64,000 nt of DNA from a bacterium (GTDB lineage Bacteria > SZUA-79 > Acidulodesulfobacterales > Acidulodesulfobacteraceae). The position numbers and the translations under genes were made by a program. Below, in pieces: positions 54,143-62,853 of the stretch. The stretch spans positions 1-64,000 of the forward strand of contig DAHVOJ010000004.1 in assembly GCA_027318865.1 (NCBI GenBank). The letters run 5' to 3'. Numbering within the stretch: the first letter of the stretch is position 1; the number at the start of each line of letters is the position of its first letter. The notes beneath the pieces are model-generated. The model made no database searches and was not told the DNA's origin. It saw only the letters and a list, made by a program, of their open reading frames with translations.

Positions 54143-55663
54143 ATGCTTGCTGTTTATTTTGCGTCAGACAGGTCTTCTTCCGGAAAATCTACCGTGACGC
54201 TTGCTTTTTCTATGGCGCTTAAGGATAGCGGATATTCGTTAAGCCTTTATAAAACCGGACCTGATTTTATAGACCCCGCAATACTATCCATGGCTTTAAA
54301 TCCGGAAGCCGGCGTTAAAAATTTGGATCCTTTTTTAATACCGGATAGATATTTAACGGAGTGGCTCTTTAAAGGAAGCGTCGGCGAAACGGATGCCGCG
54401 GATGAAGGGGAAACGTTTAGAATAGCTAAAAACGAGGACTTGAATATTATTAATAAAGATAAAAAAGCATTTGTCGCGGAAAGCGCTATGGGGCTTTACG
54501 ACGGAAATTCATTTGCGATAGCAAAAAAATTTAAATTTCCGGTAGTTTTAGTTATGGACTGCAAAAGAATCTCGTCAACCATGGCTTCATTGGTTTACGG
54601 ACTTAAAAATTATAAAAAAGGAGTCAACGTTTGCGGCGTAATCCTGAACAATATTTCTTCCGTAAGGCATTACGAAATAATTTCAAAAGAAATTAAGGAA
54701 AACATATCCGGCATAGAAGTTTTCGGCTATGTTTTAAACAACGAAAAAGTTTTTTCCATAAAAGAAAGACATCTTGGATTGACGACTCCAAATAACGAAA
54801 GCGAAAACGACGGAAAGGAGTTCGAGAGAACCGTTTTAAACATAAAAGATGCCGTATTTAAGAATGTAGATTTTAATGTTATGGTAAATGTTTTGGAAGA
54901 AAATTCAGAAAGTTTCTATGAATTATTTAATAAACAGGCAGAAACCATAAAAAATGCAAAGCCCGATAAATCTAATAAATCTAATAATGCCGGGTCGGTC
55001 AGAATTGCCGTCGCTTTAGATAAAGCCTTCTTTTTTTATTATAATTTTAATTTTGAAATTTTAAAAAGTTTCGGAGCGGAAATAGTTTTCTTTAGCCCTT
55101 TAAGAGATAAAACTTTGCCTAAAGGAACCCGGGCAGTTTATATCGGCGGCGGTTATCCCGAAATTTATGCCGCCGCTCTTGCAGGGAATACGCCTATAAG
55201 AAAAGAAATTTACGAATTCTTTAAAAATAATGGTATAATATATGCCGAATGCGGCGGACTGATGTATCTGTGCGAAAAAATTAATTATGAGCGGCAAAGT
55301 TTTGCCGCCGCAGGGATTTTTCCTTTTTACGCGGATATGGATAAAGGCGGGTTATCGCTGGGCTATAGAACCGTGAGGCTTAAAGAGAAGACTTTTCTCG
55401 GCGAAGCCGGTTTGACCGTCCACGGTCACGAGTTCCATTATTCTAAGATTATAAAAGACGGCGCCGCCGGCAGTAAAAATAATAACGATAAAACCGGCAA
55501 AGACTTAAAAAATATACTCGAATATGAAAGCCTTAGCGCTCCCGGCGTATTTAAGCCGGAGGGGTATAATATCTTGAATGCGGTGGGCAGTTATATACAC
55601 TTATCGTTTTATTCCAATAAATTAATAGCTAAAAATATCGTAGAAAGCGCAAAGAATTTTTGA
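54143..55663 (+). CDS. cbiA: cobyrinate a,c-diamide synthase
   Basis: Glutamine-dependent amidation of cobyrinate (CbiA/CobB), 506 aa. The ATP-binding loop is ASDRSSSGKSTVTLAFS near residue 7. The C-terminal class I glutaminase has YIGGGYPEIYA near residue 335 and the catalytic Cys in YAECGGLMYL near residue 372. Low-complexity Asn/Lys/Ser inserts occur near residues 274-284 and 440-455. It follows cobS by 30 bases. It acts in corrin-ring synthesis, so the organism may make B12 de novo; the other ring genes are not in the window. Confidence 0.92.
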   Translation: MLAVYFASDRSSSGKSTVTLAFSMALKDSGYSLSLYKTGPDFIDPAILSMALNPEAGVKNLDPFLIPDRYLTEWLFKGSVGETDAADEGETFRIAKNEDLNIINKDKKAFVAESAMGLYDGNSFAIAKKFKFPVVLVMDCKRISSTMASLVYGLKNYKKGVNVCGVILNNISSVRHYEIISKEIKENISGIEVFGYVLNNEKVFSIKERHLGLTTPNNESENDGKEFERTVLNIKDAVFKNVDFNVMVNVLEENSESFYELFNKQAETIKNAKPDKSNKSNNAGSVRIAVALDKAFFFYYNFNFEILKSFGAEIVFFSPLRDKTLPKGTRAVYIGGGYPEIYAAALAGNTPIRKEIYEFFKNNGIIYAECGGLMYLCEKINYERQSFAAAGIFPFYADMDKGGLSLGYRTVRLKEKTFLGEAGLTVHGHEFHYSKIIKDGAAGSKNNNDKTGKDLKNILEYESLSAPGVFKPEGYNILNAVGSYIHLSFYSNKLIAKNIVESAKNF

Positions 55664-55736
55664 AATTAAAGCGGCTCGCTCCGCCGGAGATTGCTTCGCT
55701 CCGGAGTCCGGCGCAGCTGACCGAGCCGCTTTAATT
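55664..55736. terminator. long hairpin after cbiA, possible terminator
   Basis: AATTAAAGCGGCTCG begins right after the cbiA stop and is the exact inverse of CGAGCCGCTTTAATT at 55722-55736. The 43-base interior contains a second hairpin (CCGGAG..CTCCGG). The stem ends in A/T pairs and continues TTAATTAAAATAA, so it may end transcription in either direction. It separates the cob genes from the ThiC-family gene. Confidence 0.6.
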
Positions 55737-55802
55737 AAAATAATAAATTTAAAATTAATTTAAAGCTAAAAAATAGATATAGCCGCAAGGAGAAATAAAT
55801 AT

Positions 55803-57101
55803 ATGACGGAAAAAGAAAATGCGCTTAAGAATATATATACGGCAGGAATAAAATATGTTTCCGATAAGGAAAATATCGAAGCGGAAAAATTCATGGAAAA
55901 CATAGTAAACGGCAAAACCGTTATCTTACACAATAAAAACAGGGATAAATTTGTCGGCATAGGAAAAGATTTGACCACGAAAATAAACGCAAGCATAGGA
56001 ACTTCCACAAACCATATCAATCTTGGCGAAGAAATCAGAAAAGCGGTCATTGCCGAAAAATCCGGAGCCGATACCTTGATGGAACTTAGCGTCGGGGGAG
56101 ATTTAGACCTTATAAGGAGGGAAGTTATAGGCAATACATCGCTTCCGGTAGGAACCGTTCCGCTTTATCAGGCGTTCAGGGAAGCGATAGATACGTATAA
56201 AAATCCGGTTAAAATGCCCGAAGAACTGGTATTAGAAGTTATCGAAAAACAGTGCGCCGACGGGGTTTCTTTTATGGCGATTCACTCCGGTTTAAATATG
56301 ATGTCTTTAGAAAGGCTGAAAAAGCAGTCTTACAGATATGCGGGGCTTGTTTCCAAGGGCGGAGCGTATATGATTGCATGGATGCTCGAAAATAACAAAG
56401 AAAATCCATTATACGAAAGATTTGAAGACGTGCTTAAAATTTTAAAAAAATACGATACGGTGCTCAGTCTTGGAAACGGTTTGAGAGCCGGAGCTACGGC
56501 AGATTCTTTCGACAGGGCTTATATGCAGGAACTTCTTATAAACTGCGAGCTTTGCGATATTGCGAGAGATTACGGGGTTCAGGTTATCGTCGAAGGCCCG
56601 GGGCATATTCCCATAGACGAAATAGAAGCTAACGTTAAAATTCAGAAGAAAATGTCCGGAGACGCTCCGTTTTATGTCTTAGGCCCCTTAGTGACGGACG
56701 TTGCCGCAGGTTATGACCATATATCGTCTGCAATAGGAGGCGCTCTGTCGTCTTCTTTCGGCGCCGATTTTCTGTGTTACGTTACTCCGGCGGAACATCT
56801 CGGTCTGCCGTCCGAAGAGGATGTGGCGATAGGCGTTAAGTCGGCAAAGATTGCGGCCCATATAGGAGATATGATAAAATTAAAAAAAACCGGCGACGAT
56901 TTAAATATATCTAAGGCGAGAAGGAATATAGACTGGGAAAGCCAGTTTAAATATTCCATAGATCCGGAATATTCGAAGTCGATTTTTAAATCCAAAAATA
57001 GCGACGAGACCGCCGGGTGCAGTATGTGCGGCGAGTTCTGCGCCCCGTTGAGGGTTAAAAAATATTTTAAATATGAAATCAAATATGGAAAAAAAGCTTA
57101 G
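55803..57101 (+). CDS. ThiC-family radical SAM enzyme, possible 5-hydroxybenzimidazole synthase
   Basis: A 432-aa ThiC-like protein. The cluster motif CSMCGEFC lies near the C terminus. VEGPGHIPIDEIEANVK and YVLGPLVTDVAAGYDH are family core segments. Where ThiC consensus reads SLGDGLRPG, this protein has SLGNGLRAG, and MDLSTGGD is MELSVGGD. It follows cobU, cobT, cobS and cbiA, and no TPP riboswitch is visible upstream. ThiC paralogues called BzaF make 5-hydroxybenzimidazole for cobamides from the same substrate (aminoimidazole ribotide), and in Geobacter-type genomes lie by cob genes. Thiamin ThiC is the alternative. Confidence 0.72.
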   Translation: MTEKENALKNIYTAGIKYVSDKENIEAEKFMENIVNGKTVILHNKNRDKFVGIGKDLTTKINASIGTSTNHINLGEEIRKAVIAEKSGADTLMELSVGGDLDLIRREVIGNTSLPVGTVPLYQAFREAIDTYKNPVKMPEELVLEVIEKQCADGVSFMAIHSGLNMMSLERLKKQSYRYAGLVSKGGAYMIAWMLENNKENPLYERFEDVLKILKKYDTVLSLGNGLRAGATADSFDRAYMQELLINCELCDIARDYGVQVIVEGPGHIPIDEIEANVKIQKKMSGDAPFYVLGPLVTDVAAGYDHISSAIGGALSSSFGADFLCYVTPAEHLGLPSEEDVAIGVKSAKIAAHIGDMIKLKKTGDDLNISKARRNIDWESQFKYSIDPEYSKSIFKSKNSDETAGCSMCGEFCAPLRVKKYFKYEIKYGKKA

Positions 57102-57408
57102 TATTAAGCATATTGGATTTATCGTTTTTATTTTCTTGTTTGCTTTGATGTTGATATTCAGCATTAAAGGCGTGTTTAAGGTTTACAGGCTGAGAGCCGA
57201 ACAGCTTGCCGCTAAAAGAAACATAGCCGAAGTTAAAAAAAGCAATAAAAAAATAGAAAACCAAATTCACGAATTGACTTATAACAAGCAGTATATCGCT
57301 AATATTGCAAGAGAAAAACTTAATATGATAAAGCCCGGAGAGATAGTTTTTAAATTTTTGGGTAAAAGCAAAAAAGACAAAAATACAAATAAGACGGACA
57401 AGAAATGA
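57073..57408 (+). CDS. FtsB/DivIC-like septum protein
   Basis: A 111-aa bitopic protein with a short cytoplasmic N terminus, one transmembrane helix (about 13-34) and a coiled coil (about 36-75). The pattern NKQYIANIAREKLNMIKPGEIVF is typical of the septum-formation-initiator family that bridges FtsL and FtsQ in cell division. The start lies within the ThiC-family gene; ATG 57085 is an alternative. The C terminus is a Lys/Asn-rich tail. It converges with the RNase gene 24 bases away. Confidence 0.8.
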   Translation: MKSNMEKKLSIKHIGFIVFIFLFALMLIFSIKGVFKVYRLRAEQLAAKRNIAEVKKSNKKIENQIHELTYNKQYIANIAREKLNMIKPGEIVFKFLGKSKKDKNTNKTDKK

Positions 57409-57432
57409 TAAATTTATTTAAATCTGGTGGTA

Positions 57433-58986
57433 TCAGGATATTTCAAAGTATTCCGGATAGAAACCGTCCTGCATTTTAATGCTTATCGTTTTATTTATTT
57501 TATTTTCAAGAGCCTTAAGCGTTTTTTCGTTTTCATATAATTTATTCATAACATTGGGATGAACCGTAACAGTTATTTTTTTTGCCCTTGTTTTTTTCGC
57601 AAATGCCGAAACGGCTCTTAATATTTCAAAGCAAACAGTTTGGGTCGATTTAATCATGCCGGAGCCTTCGCACATAGGGCACTGTTCTAAAAAAGTAGAT
57701 ACAATGCCGTTGCCCGTTCTTTTTCTGGTCATTTCTACAATACCGAGTTCGGTTATCTTGTTGATAGCGGTTTTTGTTCTGTCTCTTTTAAGAGATTCTT
57801 CGAGCATTCTGTAAACTTTGTCTTTGTCTTCTTCCTTATTCATGTCGATAAAATCGATTACTATAATCCCGCCTATATTTCTTAACCTCAGCTGAAACGC
57901 GATTTCCTTTGCGGCTTCCAGATTTGTTTTAAGTATAGTATCGTCAAAATTTCTTTTTCCTACAAACTTTCCGGTGTTTACGTCGATAGCGGTAAGAGCT
58001 TCGGCATGGTCTATTATTATATAGCCCCCGGATTTCAGCCATACTTTTTTGTTCAGGGACTTGGATATTTCTTTTTCTATATTATAACGGTCGAACAGCG
58101 AAACGCCGTTTTTATTTTTGTAAAGTTCTACTATATCGATATATTCCGGCGATTGAATAGAAAGAAAATCAATAATCTTTTTATATTCGTCTTTATCGTC
58201 TATAATAATTTTATCGAATTTTTTATTAAGGAAATCCCTTAATACCCTCAAGGAAAGTCCGATGTCTTTAAATATAAGTTTTGGAGCTTTTGCGGAAAGT
58301 TGTTCTTTGTATATATCGTTCCACAGGTTCGTAAGAAATTTAATATCTCTTTCTATATCTATTTCGGAAGCATTTTCTGCGGCGGTTCTGATAATGAAAC
58401 CGGTGCCTTCTTTCCTGTATCTCATTACTATATTCTTAAGCCTTTTTTTCTCGTCGTCGCTTTTAATTTTTCTAGAAATTCCTATCGACGAAGACGTCGG
58501 CATATATACGAGGAATCTTCCGGGAAGCGAAATACGGCTGGTTACTCTGGCGCCTTTGGTTTTTACCGGTTCTTTAGCAATTTGAACGAGTATTTCCTGA
58601 TTTTTTTTAATTAAAAGGTCTATATTTTGTAGGTTTTTCCTATTTTTTTTAATTTTATCAGGTTTTTTTTTTAATTTTATGTTTCGAGCATTTTCTTCTT
58701 TTTCTTTTTCTCCATTATCGGATTCAAAGAAATCGTAATCCGAGCCTTCTATTTCGTAAAAATCTCCGGCATATAGAAACGCAGATTTTTCCCATCCTAT
58801 ATCTATAAAAGATGCTTGAATTCCCGGCAGTACCTGCATTACTTTTCCTTTATAAATATTTCCGTGCTTTGGGGAAATTTCATCCCGTTCTATGAATATT
58901 TCCGTAAGTTTTCCATCCTCCATTAACGCTATTCTAGTTTCAAAATCGTCTTTATTTACGACAAGTTCGGTAGTCAAATTTATCAC
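57433..58986 (-). CDS. rng: ribonuclease G/E family
   Basis: Endoribonuclease of RNA processing and decay, 517 aa, short G-type without a long scaffold tail. The N terminus NLTTELVVNKDDFETRIAL leads into an S1 domain (GNIYKGKVMQVLPGIQASFIDIG). ALTAIDVNTGKFVG near residue 335 and IDFIDM near 376 hold the catalytic acids. CPMCEGSGMI near residue 427 is the zinc-link cysteine pair. A Lys-rich insert (about residues 84-117) interrupts the S1 domain. The gene faces ftsB. Confidence 0.93.
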   Translation of the reverse strand: MINLTTELVVNKDDFETRIALMEDGKLTEIFIERDEISPKHGNIYKGKVMQVLPGIQASFIDIGWEKSAFLYAGDFYEIEGSDYDFFESDNGEKEKEENARNIKLKKKPDKIKKNRKNLQNIDLLIKKNQEILVQIAKEPVKTKGARVTSRISLPGRFLVYMPTSSSIGISRKIKSDDEKKRLKNIVMRYRKEGTGFIIRTAAENASEIDIERDIKFLTNLWNDIYKEQLSAKAPKLIFKDIGLSLRVLRDFLNKKFDKIIIDDKDEYKKIIDFLSIQSPEYIDIVELYKNKNGVSLFDRYNIEKEISKSLNKKVWLKSGGYIIIDHAEALTAIDVNTGKFVGKRNFDDTILKTNLEAAKEIAFQLRLRNIGGIIVIDFIDMNKEEDKDKVYRMLEESLKRDRTKTAINKITELGIVEMTRKRTGNGIVSTFLEQCPMCEGSGMIKSTQTVCFEILRAVSAFAKKTRAKKITVTVHPNVMNKLYENEKTLKALENKINKTISIKMQDGFYPEYFEIS

Positions 58987-59181
58987 CGTTAGTTTTTTAT
59001 TTATATTTTGTATCGTTATTTTTTAATGCATATCATTTTATCATATTTTATAATTAAATTTTTATTTTTTATTTTTTATTTATTTATTTGGATTTTTTTT
59101 TAATATATATGGTATGATATTATATAAAGTTAAAAAATTGAGCGATAAATAAAGACTAAAAAATAAAAGAGGATATATAAT

Positions 59182-59367
59182 ATGGACGAGAATGTAATAC
59201 TGTGTGCAGTCTGTAGCTGGAGAGGCGTCTGTAAAAAAAAGTACAGCGTTTCGGGAATAGAAATTTTTAACTGCCCGGATTTTTCGAGGGATGTTTCTAT
59301 CACTATTTCCGGTATCGAAGAACTGATGCATTTTATAAATAATTTTACAAGCGACAGGGTAAATTAG
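59182..59367 (+). CDS. small cysteine-rich protein, function unknown
   Basis: A 61-aa protein with CAVCSWRGVCKKKYSVSG and NCPDFSRDVS. The CxxC-x5-C spacing plus one later Cys could bind zinc or a cluster. Start ATG follows AAGAGGATAT. Its coding direction fits the SPOR gene that begins 2 bases after its stop, and both are probably one transcript. I recall similar short proteins in deltaproteobacterial genomes but cannot name the family. Confidence 0.65.
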   Translation: MDENVILCAVCSWRGVCKKKYSVSGIEIFNCPDFSRDVSITISGIEELMHFINNFTSDRVN

Positions 59368-59368
59368 T

Positions 59369-60049
59369 TTGAAAAAAGATAAAATTACCGCAGTTATTGT
59401 TTTTTTAACGGTTATATTTATTGTTTTTGTTTTCGGACTTTTCATAGGAAAAAAATTATCTCCCGAAAGTTCGAAGGAAGGAACTATTAATAAACCTGTC
59501 ATAAAAAATAATAATAACATTAGGACCAAGGCGCCGCGCAGGTTGGGGCATCGACTTCCAAGCGCCGGAAGTAACATAAAATTCGCGCCTATTTCTAGAT
59601 TAGCCGCTTTGAAAAAAGGTGAAGTTTTAAAAAAAAGAAAAACGGGTGAAAAAGGACAGAAAGTTAAGCATTCAGGTCATCCGGTTAAACAGAAGGAAAA
59701 AACTAAAATAATTTACGTGAAAAAGCCCGTATATGTGTATAGATATATAATCAAAAAAGTTCATCCTGCCTCATCGAGTAAGGCAAACCTACTTAACTTT
59801 AAGGTTTATTACACCATACAGGTTGCGGCTCTTTCAAATTACGCTCAGGCTAAAGCTATAGCGGATAAATTAAATTCAATGGGTTTTTTTGCATATATAA
59901 TTCCTATTACAGTTTCCGGAAAATCCGGCAAAGCGGTTTATCAGCAGGTCAGGGTCGGAAAGTTTTCTACCGAAAAAGGCGCAAAATCATTAGAGAATGT
60001 CATAGCAAAAAAGTTTAAAGTAAAACCTTACATCATAAAGGTGGACTAA
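59369..60049 (+). CDS. SPOR-domain membrane protein
   Basis: A 226-aa protein with an N-terminal signal-anchor helix (about 6-27), a basic Pro/Lys-rich linker (about 30-140) and a C-terminal SPOR domain (about 147-224: YYTIQVAALSNYAQAKAIADKL, then VRVGKFSTEKGAKSL). SPOR domains bind denuded peptidoglycan at septa. TTG 59369 is the start, directly after the previous stop, with only a weak Shine-Dalgarno. Confidence 0.85.
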   Translation: MKKDKITAVIVFLTVIFIVFVFGLFIGKKLSPESSKEGTINKPVIKNNNNIRTKAPRRLGHRLPSAGSNIKFAPISRLAALKKGEVLKKRKTGEKGQKVKHSGHPVKQKEKTKIIYVKKPVYVYRYIIKKVHPASSSKANLLNFKVYYTIQVAALSNYAQAKAIADKLNSMGFFAYIIPITVSGKSGKAVYQQVRVGKFSTEKGAKSLENVIAKKFKVKPYIIKVD

Positions 60050-60144
60050 AGAGGAATAGATTTATTTTATTTCTTACCTAAGGCCGCGTTTCAACCGTTA
60101 TTAAGCATCCAATTATTTTTTTTAACTAACATTGCCGGAAAGTC

Positions 60145-60173
60145 TTGACTCTTTTTTAAAAATAATATATATT
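60145..60173 (+). promoter_or_regulatory. sigma-70 promoter of the peroxiredoxin gene
   Basis: TTGACT and TATATT are separated by 17 bases, about 60 nt before the start codon. No obvious PerR or OxyR palindrome is seen. Confidence 0.5.
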
Positions 60174-60232
60174 AAATACTAATTAATAATCATTACTAAA
60201 ATCAATCAATAATTTTAAAAGGAGGTATTTTT

Positions 60233-60853
60233 ATGTGTGAAAATTACGAAGAGTTTGAAATTGCCGTTCTCGGCAAACCGGTTCCGTCATTCGGAGAAAT
60301 CAATACTTACGACCCAAAAACAGGAGGGTTTGGAAAATTTAGCTTAGAAGAAGCCAAGAAAAATAAGAAATGGACTATTCTGGTATTTTATCCTGCAGAC
60401 TATACCTTTGTTTGCCCGACCGAACTTGCGGATTATGCAGAAAAACAGGAAGAGCTTGAAAAAATAGGAGCGCAGATAGTTTCTGTAAGCACCGATACCC
60501 ATTTCGTTCATATGGCATGGCAGAGAGACGAGAAACTTTTAGAAAAAGTAAAATTTATTATGGGCGCAGACCCGACAGGAAAGGTTTCGAGGCTGTTCGA
60601 CGTTTACGACGAAGCAACCGGACTTGCATTAAGAGGTACGTTTATTATCAATCCGGAAGGGGTTCTCGTCGCATCCGAAGTTAATTTTTATAATGTAGGA
60701 AGAAATGCCGACGAACTCGTTAGAAAAGTGGAAGCCAATATATATGTATCTGCCCATCCCGACGAAGTATGTCCGGCAAAGTGGCATAAAGGCGGAAAAA
60801 CTATTAAACCTGGACCTGATGCCGTAGGCAAGGTTTACGAAGCGTTAAAATAA
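60233..60853 (+). CDS. 2-Cys peroxiredoxin (AhpC/Prx1 type)
   Basis: Thiol peroxidase reducing hydrogen and organic peroxides, 206 aa. The peroxidatic Cys61 is in FYPADYTFVCPTEL and the resolving Cys180 in DEVCPAKW. The family Thr and Arg (PTEL, GLALRGTFII) are intact. ATG follows a strong AAAGGAGGT. The peroxidase partner reductase is not adjacent. It is a stand-alone gene between its own promoter and a hairpin-rich repeat. Confidence 0.95.
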   Translation: MCENYEEFEIAVLGKPVPSFGEINTYDPKTGGFGKFSLEEAKKNKKWTILVFYPADYTFVCPTELADYAEKQEELEKIGAQIVSVSTDTHFVHMAWQRDEKLLEKVKFIMGADPTGKVSRLFDVYDEATGLALRGTFIINPEGVLVASEVNFYNVGRNADELVRKVEANIYVSAHPDEVCPAKWHKGGKTIKPGPDAVGKVYEALK

Positions 60854-60861
60854 AAATATTT

Positions 60862-61044
60862 AACCGCCCCGCCCTGCGGGCTTCCCCTCCTTAAAAAGGA
60901 GGGGAGTTTTTATTACGTTTCCTGCATAGCTGGCGGACTTCCAACCCCCCTCCTTTTTAAGATATATTTTTCTGCGTGTTTAGTAAAAGCACGTCTTTTG
61001 CTGCAGAAAAATATGGTGGCAGGCGTCAGCCTGACGGGGTGGTT
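60862..61044. repeat. GC-rich repeat element, with terminator-like hairpin
   Basis: Bounded by AACCGCCCCGCC and GACGGGGTGGTT, the same inverted ends as the pgi-miaA cluster. It contains one intact hairpin and scattered remnants of a second. It fills the convergent gap between the peroxiredoxin and purC. Related copies: 26201 and 51929. Confidence 0.82.
60884..60911 (+). terminator. intrinsic terminator inside the repeat element
   Basis: CCCCTCCTT and AAGGAGGGG form a 9-bp stem around AAA, followed by AGTTTTT. It is correctly placed to end the peroxiredoxin transcript. Confidence 0.65.
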
Positions 61045-61051
61045 TATTTTG

Positions 61052-61786
61052 TTATATATTAGACGTAATGTCGTAAACCCGCTTATAGGCTTCCTCCACG
61101 CCTCCGAGGTCGCGTCTGAACCTGTCCTTATCGACTTTTTCAAGGGTTATCTTATCCCACAATCTCATGGTATCAGGTGTTATTTCATCCGCCAGCAAAA
61201 CTTTTCCGTCTAGCGTACCGAATTCAAGTTTGTAATCCACAAGCAGCAGCCCGTTTTTATCGAAAAAATCCCTTAGAATTTCGTTAATATCTAAGGCAAG
61301 TTTTTTAGCCTCTTCCACATCTTTTGTTTCTCCGAGGTCGAATGCTTTTACATAGGTTTCATTGATCATAGGGTCGCCCAGCTCATCGCTTTTGAAGCAT
61401 AGTTCTACCACCGGCGCAAGCAGTTTAACGCCTTCTTCTACCCCCATTTTTTTTGCAAGACTTCCCGCCGTATAGTTTCTTACCACAAACTCTATGGGGA
61501 GCATTTTTAAATGATGAACCAGCATTTCCCTCTCAGATAATTTTTCGATAAAATGGCTTTCAATTCCTTTGCTTTTTAGCAATTTAAACAAAGAAGAGGA
61601 TATGGCGTTGTTAAATTCCCCCTTTTTCATAATAGTTCCTTTTTTCTGCCCGTTGAAAGCGGTGGCGTCATCTTTAAAATACGTTACCAGCTTGCTTTCG
61701 TCGCTTCCGTCCAGATAAAGAATTTTAGCCTTGCCTTCATAAACTTTTTTAAAACCTTTTTCTTCCGAAACATTCGAAACTTTCAT
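61052..61786 (-). CDS. purC: SAICAR synthetase
   Basis: Purine biosynthesis step converting CAIR and aspartate to SAICAR, 244 aa. KKVYEGKAKILYLDGSD at the N terminus and FVVRNYTAGSLAKKMG near residue 96 are diagnostic, and the C-terminal DEITPDTMRLWDK motif is present. The track starts at GTG 61792. ATG 61786 is preferred because AGGAGGTG lies 5 bases upstream. No other pur gene is nearby. Confidence 0.95.
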   Translation of the reverse strand: MKVSNVSEEKGFKKVYEGKAKILYLDGSDESKLVTYFKDDATAFNGQKKGTIMKKGEFNNAISSSLFKLLKSKGIESHFIEKLSEREMLVHHLKMLPIEFVVRNYTAGSLAKKMGVEEGVKLLAPVVELCFKSDELGDPMINETYVKAFDLGETKDVEEAKKLALDINEILRDFFDKNGLLLVDYKLEFGTLDGKVLLADEITPDTMRLWDKITLEKVDKDRFRRDLGGVEEAYKRVYDITSNI

Positions 61787-61908
61787 AAACACCTCCTATG
61801 TTTATAAAAATTAGGTTAATTTGCTGCATATATTTTAAAACAAAAGCGATTTAAAATCAATTTAAATACAATTTAAATAATCAAGAAATAGTGTTAAAAT
61901 AATATAAT

Positions 61909-62766
61909 ATGAAAAATAACAACAAAGCACTTGTATATGCGCTTATAGTTTCCGTCGTAATTCATTCGGCGCTGATTTTATTTTTGCTTGAATACGGCAG
62001 CCGGCACGAAAAACACAAAAAAGTCCATAAATATACTAAGCCGATTCTCGTAGAGCCATATAAATTTATTAAAAATCTTAAAAAATTTAAAATAAAAAAT
62101 CCAGAGTATGCAAGTATTAAGCCCCACTATGCTAAAAAGAGCACAAGACTGAACGCTCCGCCTTCTTTCAACAACCCTTCGTCCGCCCCTGTCCCTTATA
62201 CTCCGCCGGCGACTTTACGGAGGAGCTTTGCAAACAATTATAGACGAAGGATGCCTGCTTCGAGATACCGCAGGACCATAAGCAATTCCCATATAGTATC
62301 TGATAACACGTCTTCGCGTCCGAGACGCAGGCGAAGATTGAGCAATCTTTTTCCTATGGGTAAATTTTTCAACCAAACTGTGCCAAATACTGCCGGAACA
62401 GGAATAAGAAATCCATCCTACGGGATAAAATCCGCTACGGTAAATCTTAATACGACAACTATAAAATATGCGTCGTATTTACTGCATGTTAAAAACAAAA
62501 TAGAAAACGTATGGGAATATCCTTATAAAGCGAGGAGAGAAGATTTGGCGGGACTGCTTGTCATAGAATTTTCCATAAACAGAAACGGTTCTATACACAG
62601 CGTAGCCGTTCTAAAGTCCTCGGGGAAGAAAATATTAGATAAGGCGGCGGTTCAGGCAATATATAATGCGGCGAGATATAATCCTTTTCCGCATTACTGG
62701 ACGATAAACAGGCTCAATATCGTCGGTACTTTTATATACAGGCTTTCCGGTTTTTACGTTTATTAG
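61909..62766 (+). CDS. TonB-like energy transducer
   Basis: A 285-aa protein with an N-terminal membrane anchor (about residues 8-25), a proline- and arginine-rich periplasmic linker (about 60-150) and a C-terminal TonB-type domain (LLVIEFSINRNGSIHSVAVLKSSG and AVQAIYNAARYNPFP). Proteins of this type carry energy from ExbBD to outer-membrane receptors. No exbB or exbD is adjacent. The linker is more basic than classic TonB (Pro-Glu, Pro-Lys), so this is a family call only. Confidence 0.8.
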   Translation: MKNNNKALVYALIVSVVIHSALILFLLEYGSRHEKHKKVHKYTKPILVEPYKFIKNLKKFKIKNPEYASIKPHYAKKSTRLNAPPSFNNPSSAPVPYTPPATLRRSFANNYRRRMPASRYRRTISNSHIVSDNTSSRPRRRRRLSNLFPMGKFFNQTVPNTAGTGIRNPSYGIKSATVNLNTTTIKYASYLLHVKNKIENVWEYPYKARREDLAGLLVIEFSINRNGSIHSVAVLKSSGKKILDKAAVQAIYNAARYNPFPHYWTINRLNIVGTFIYRLSGFYVY

Positions 62767-62853
62767 GAAAAACGTTTTTAATTTAATTTATATTTATGTT
62801 AATATATCAGTAAACAAAAAAAATAAAATATATTTTTACAGGAGACTTTCCTT

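Noticed and set aside
55737-55802. Possible TPP riboswitch before the ThiC-family gene
   Set aside because: The 66 bases between the hairpin and the start lack the conserved CTGAGA and ACCTGA segments, so none is called.
58006-58614. Plus-strand ORFs of 78, 107 and 104 aa
   Set aside because: They are antisense to the ribonuclease G/E gene, with no features of their own.
59080-59577. 165-aa minus-strand ORF in the track
   Set aside because: It lies opposite the small Cys-rich gene and the SPOR gene, which have recognisable protein features and a normal start arrangement. The minus-strand protein has no recognisable pattern.
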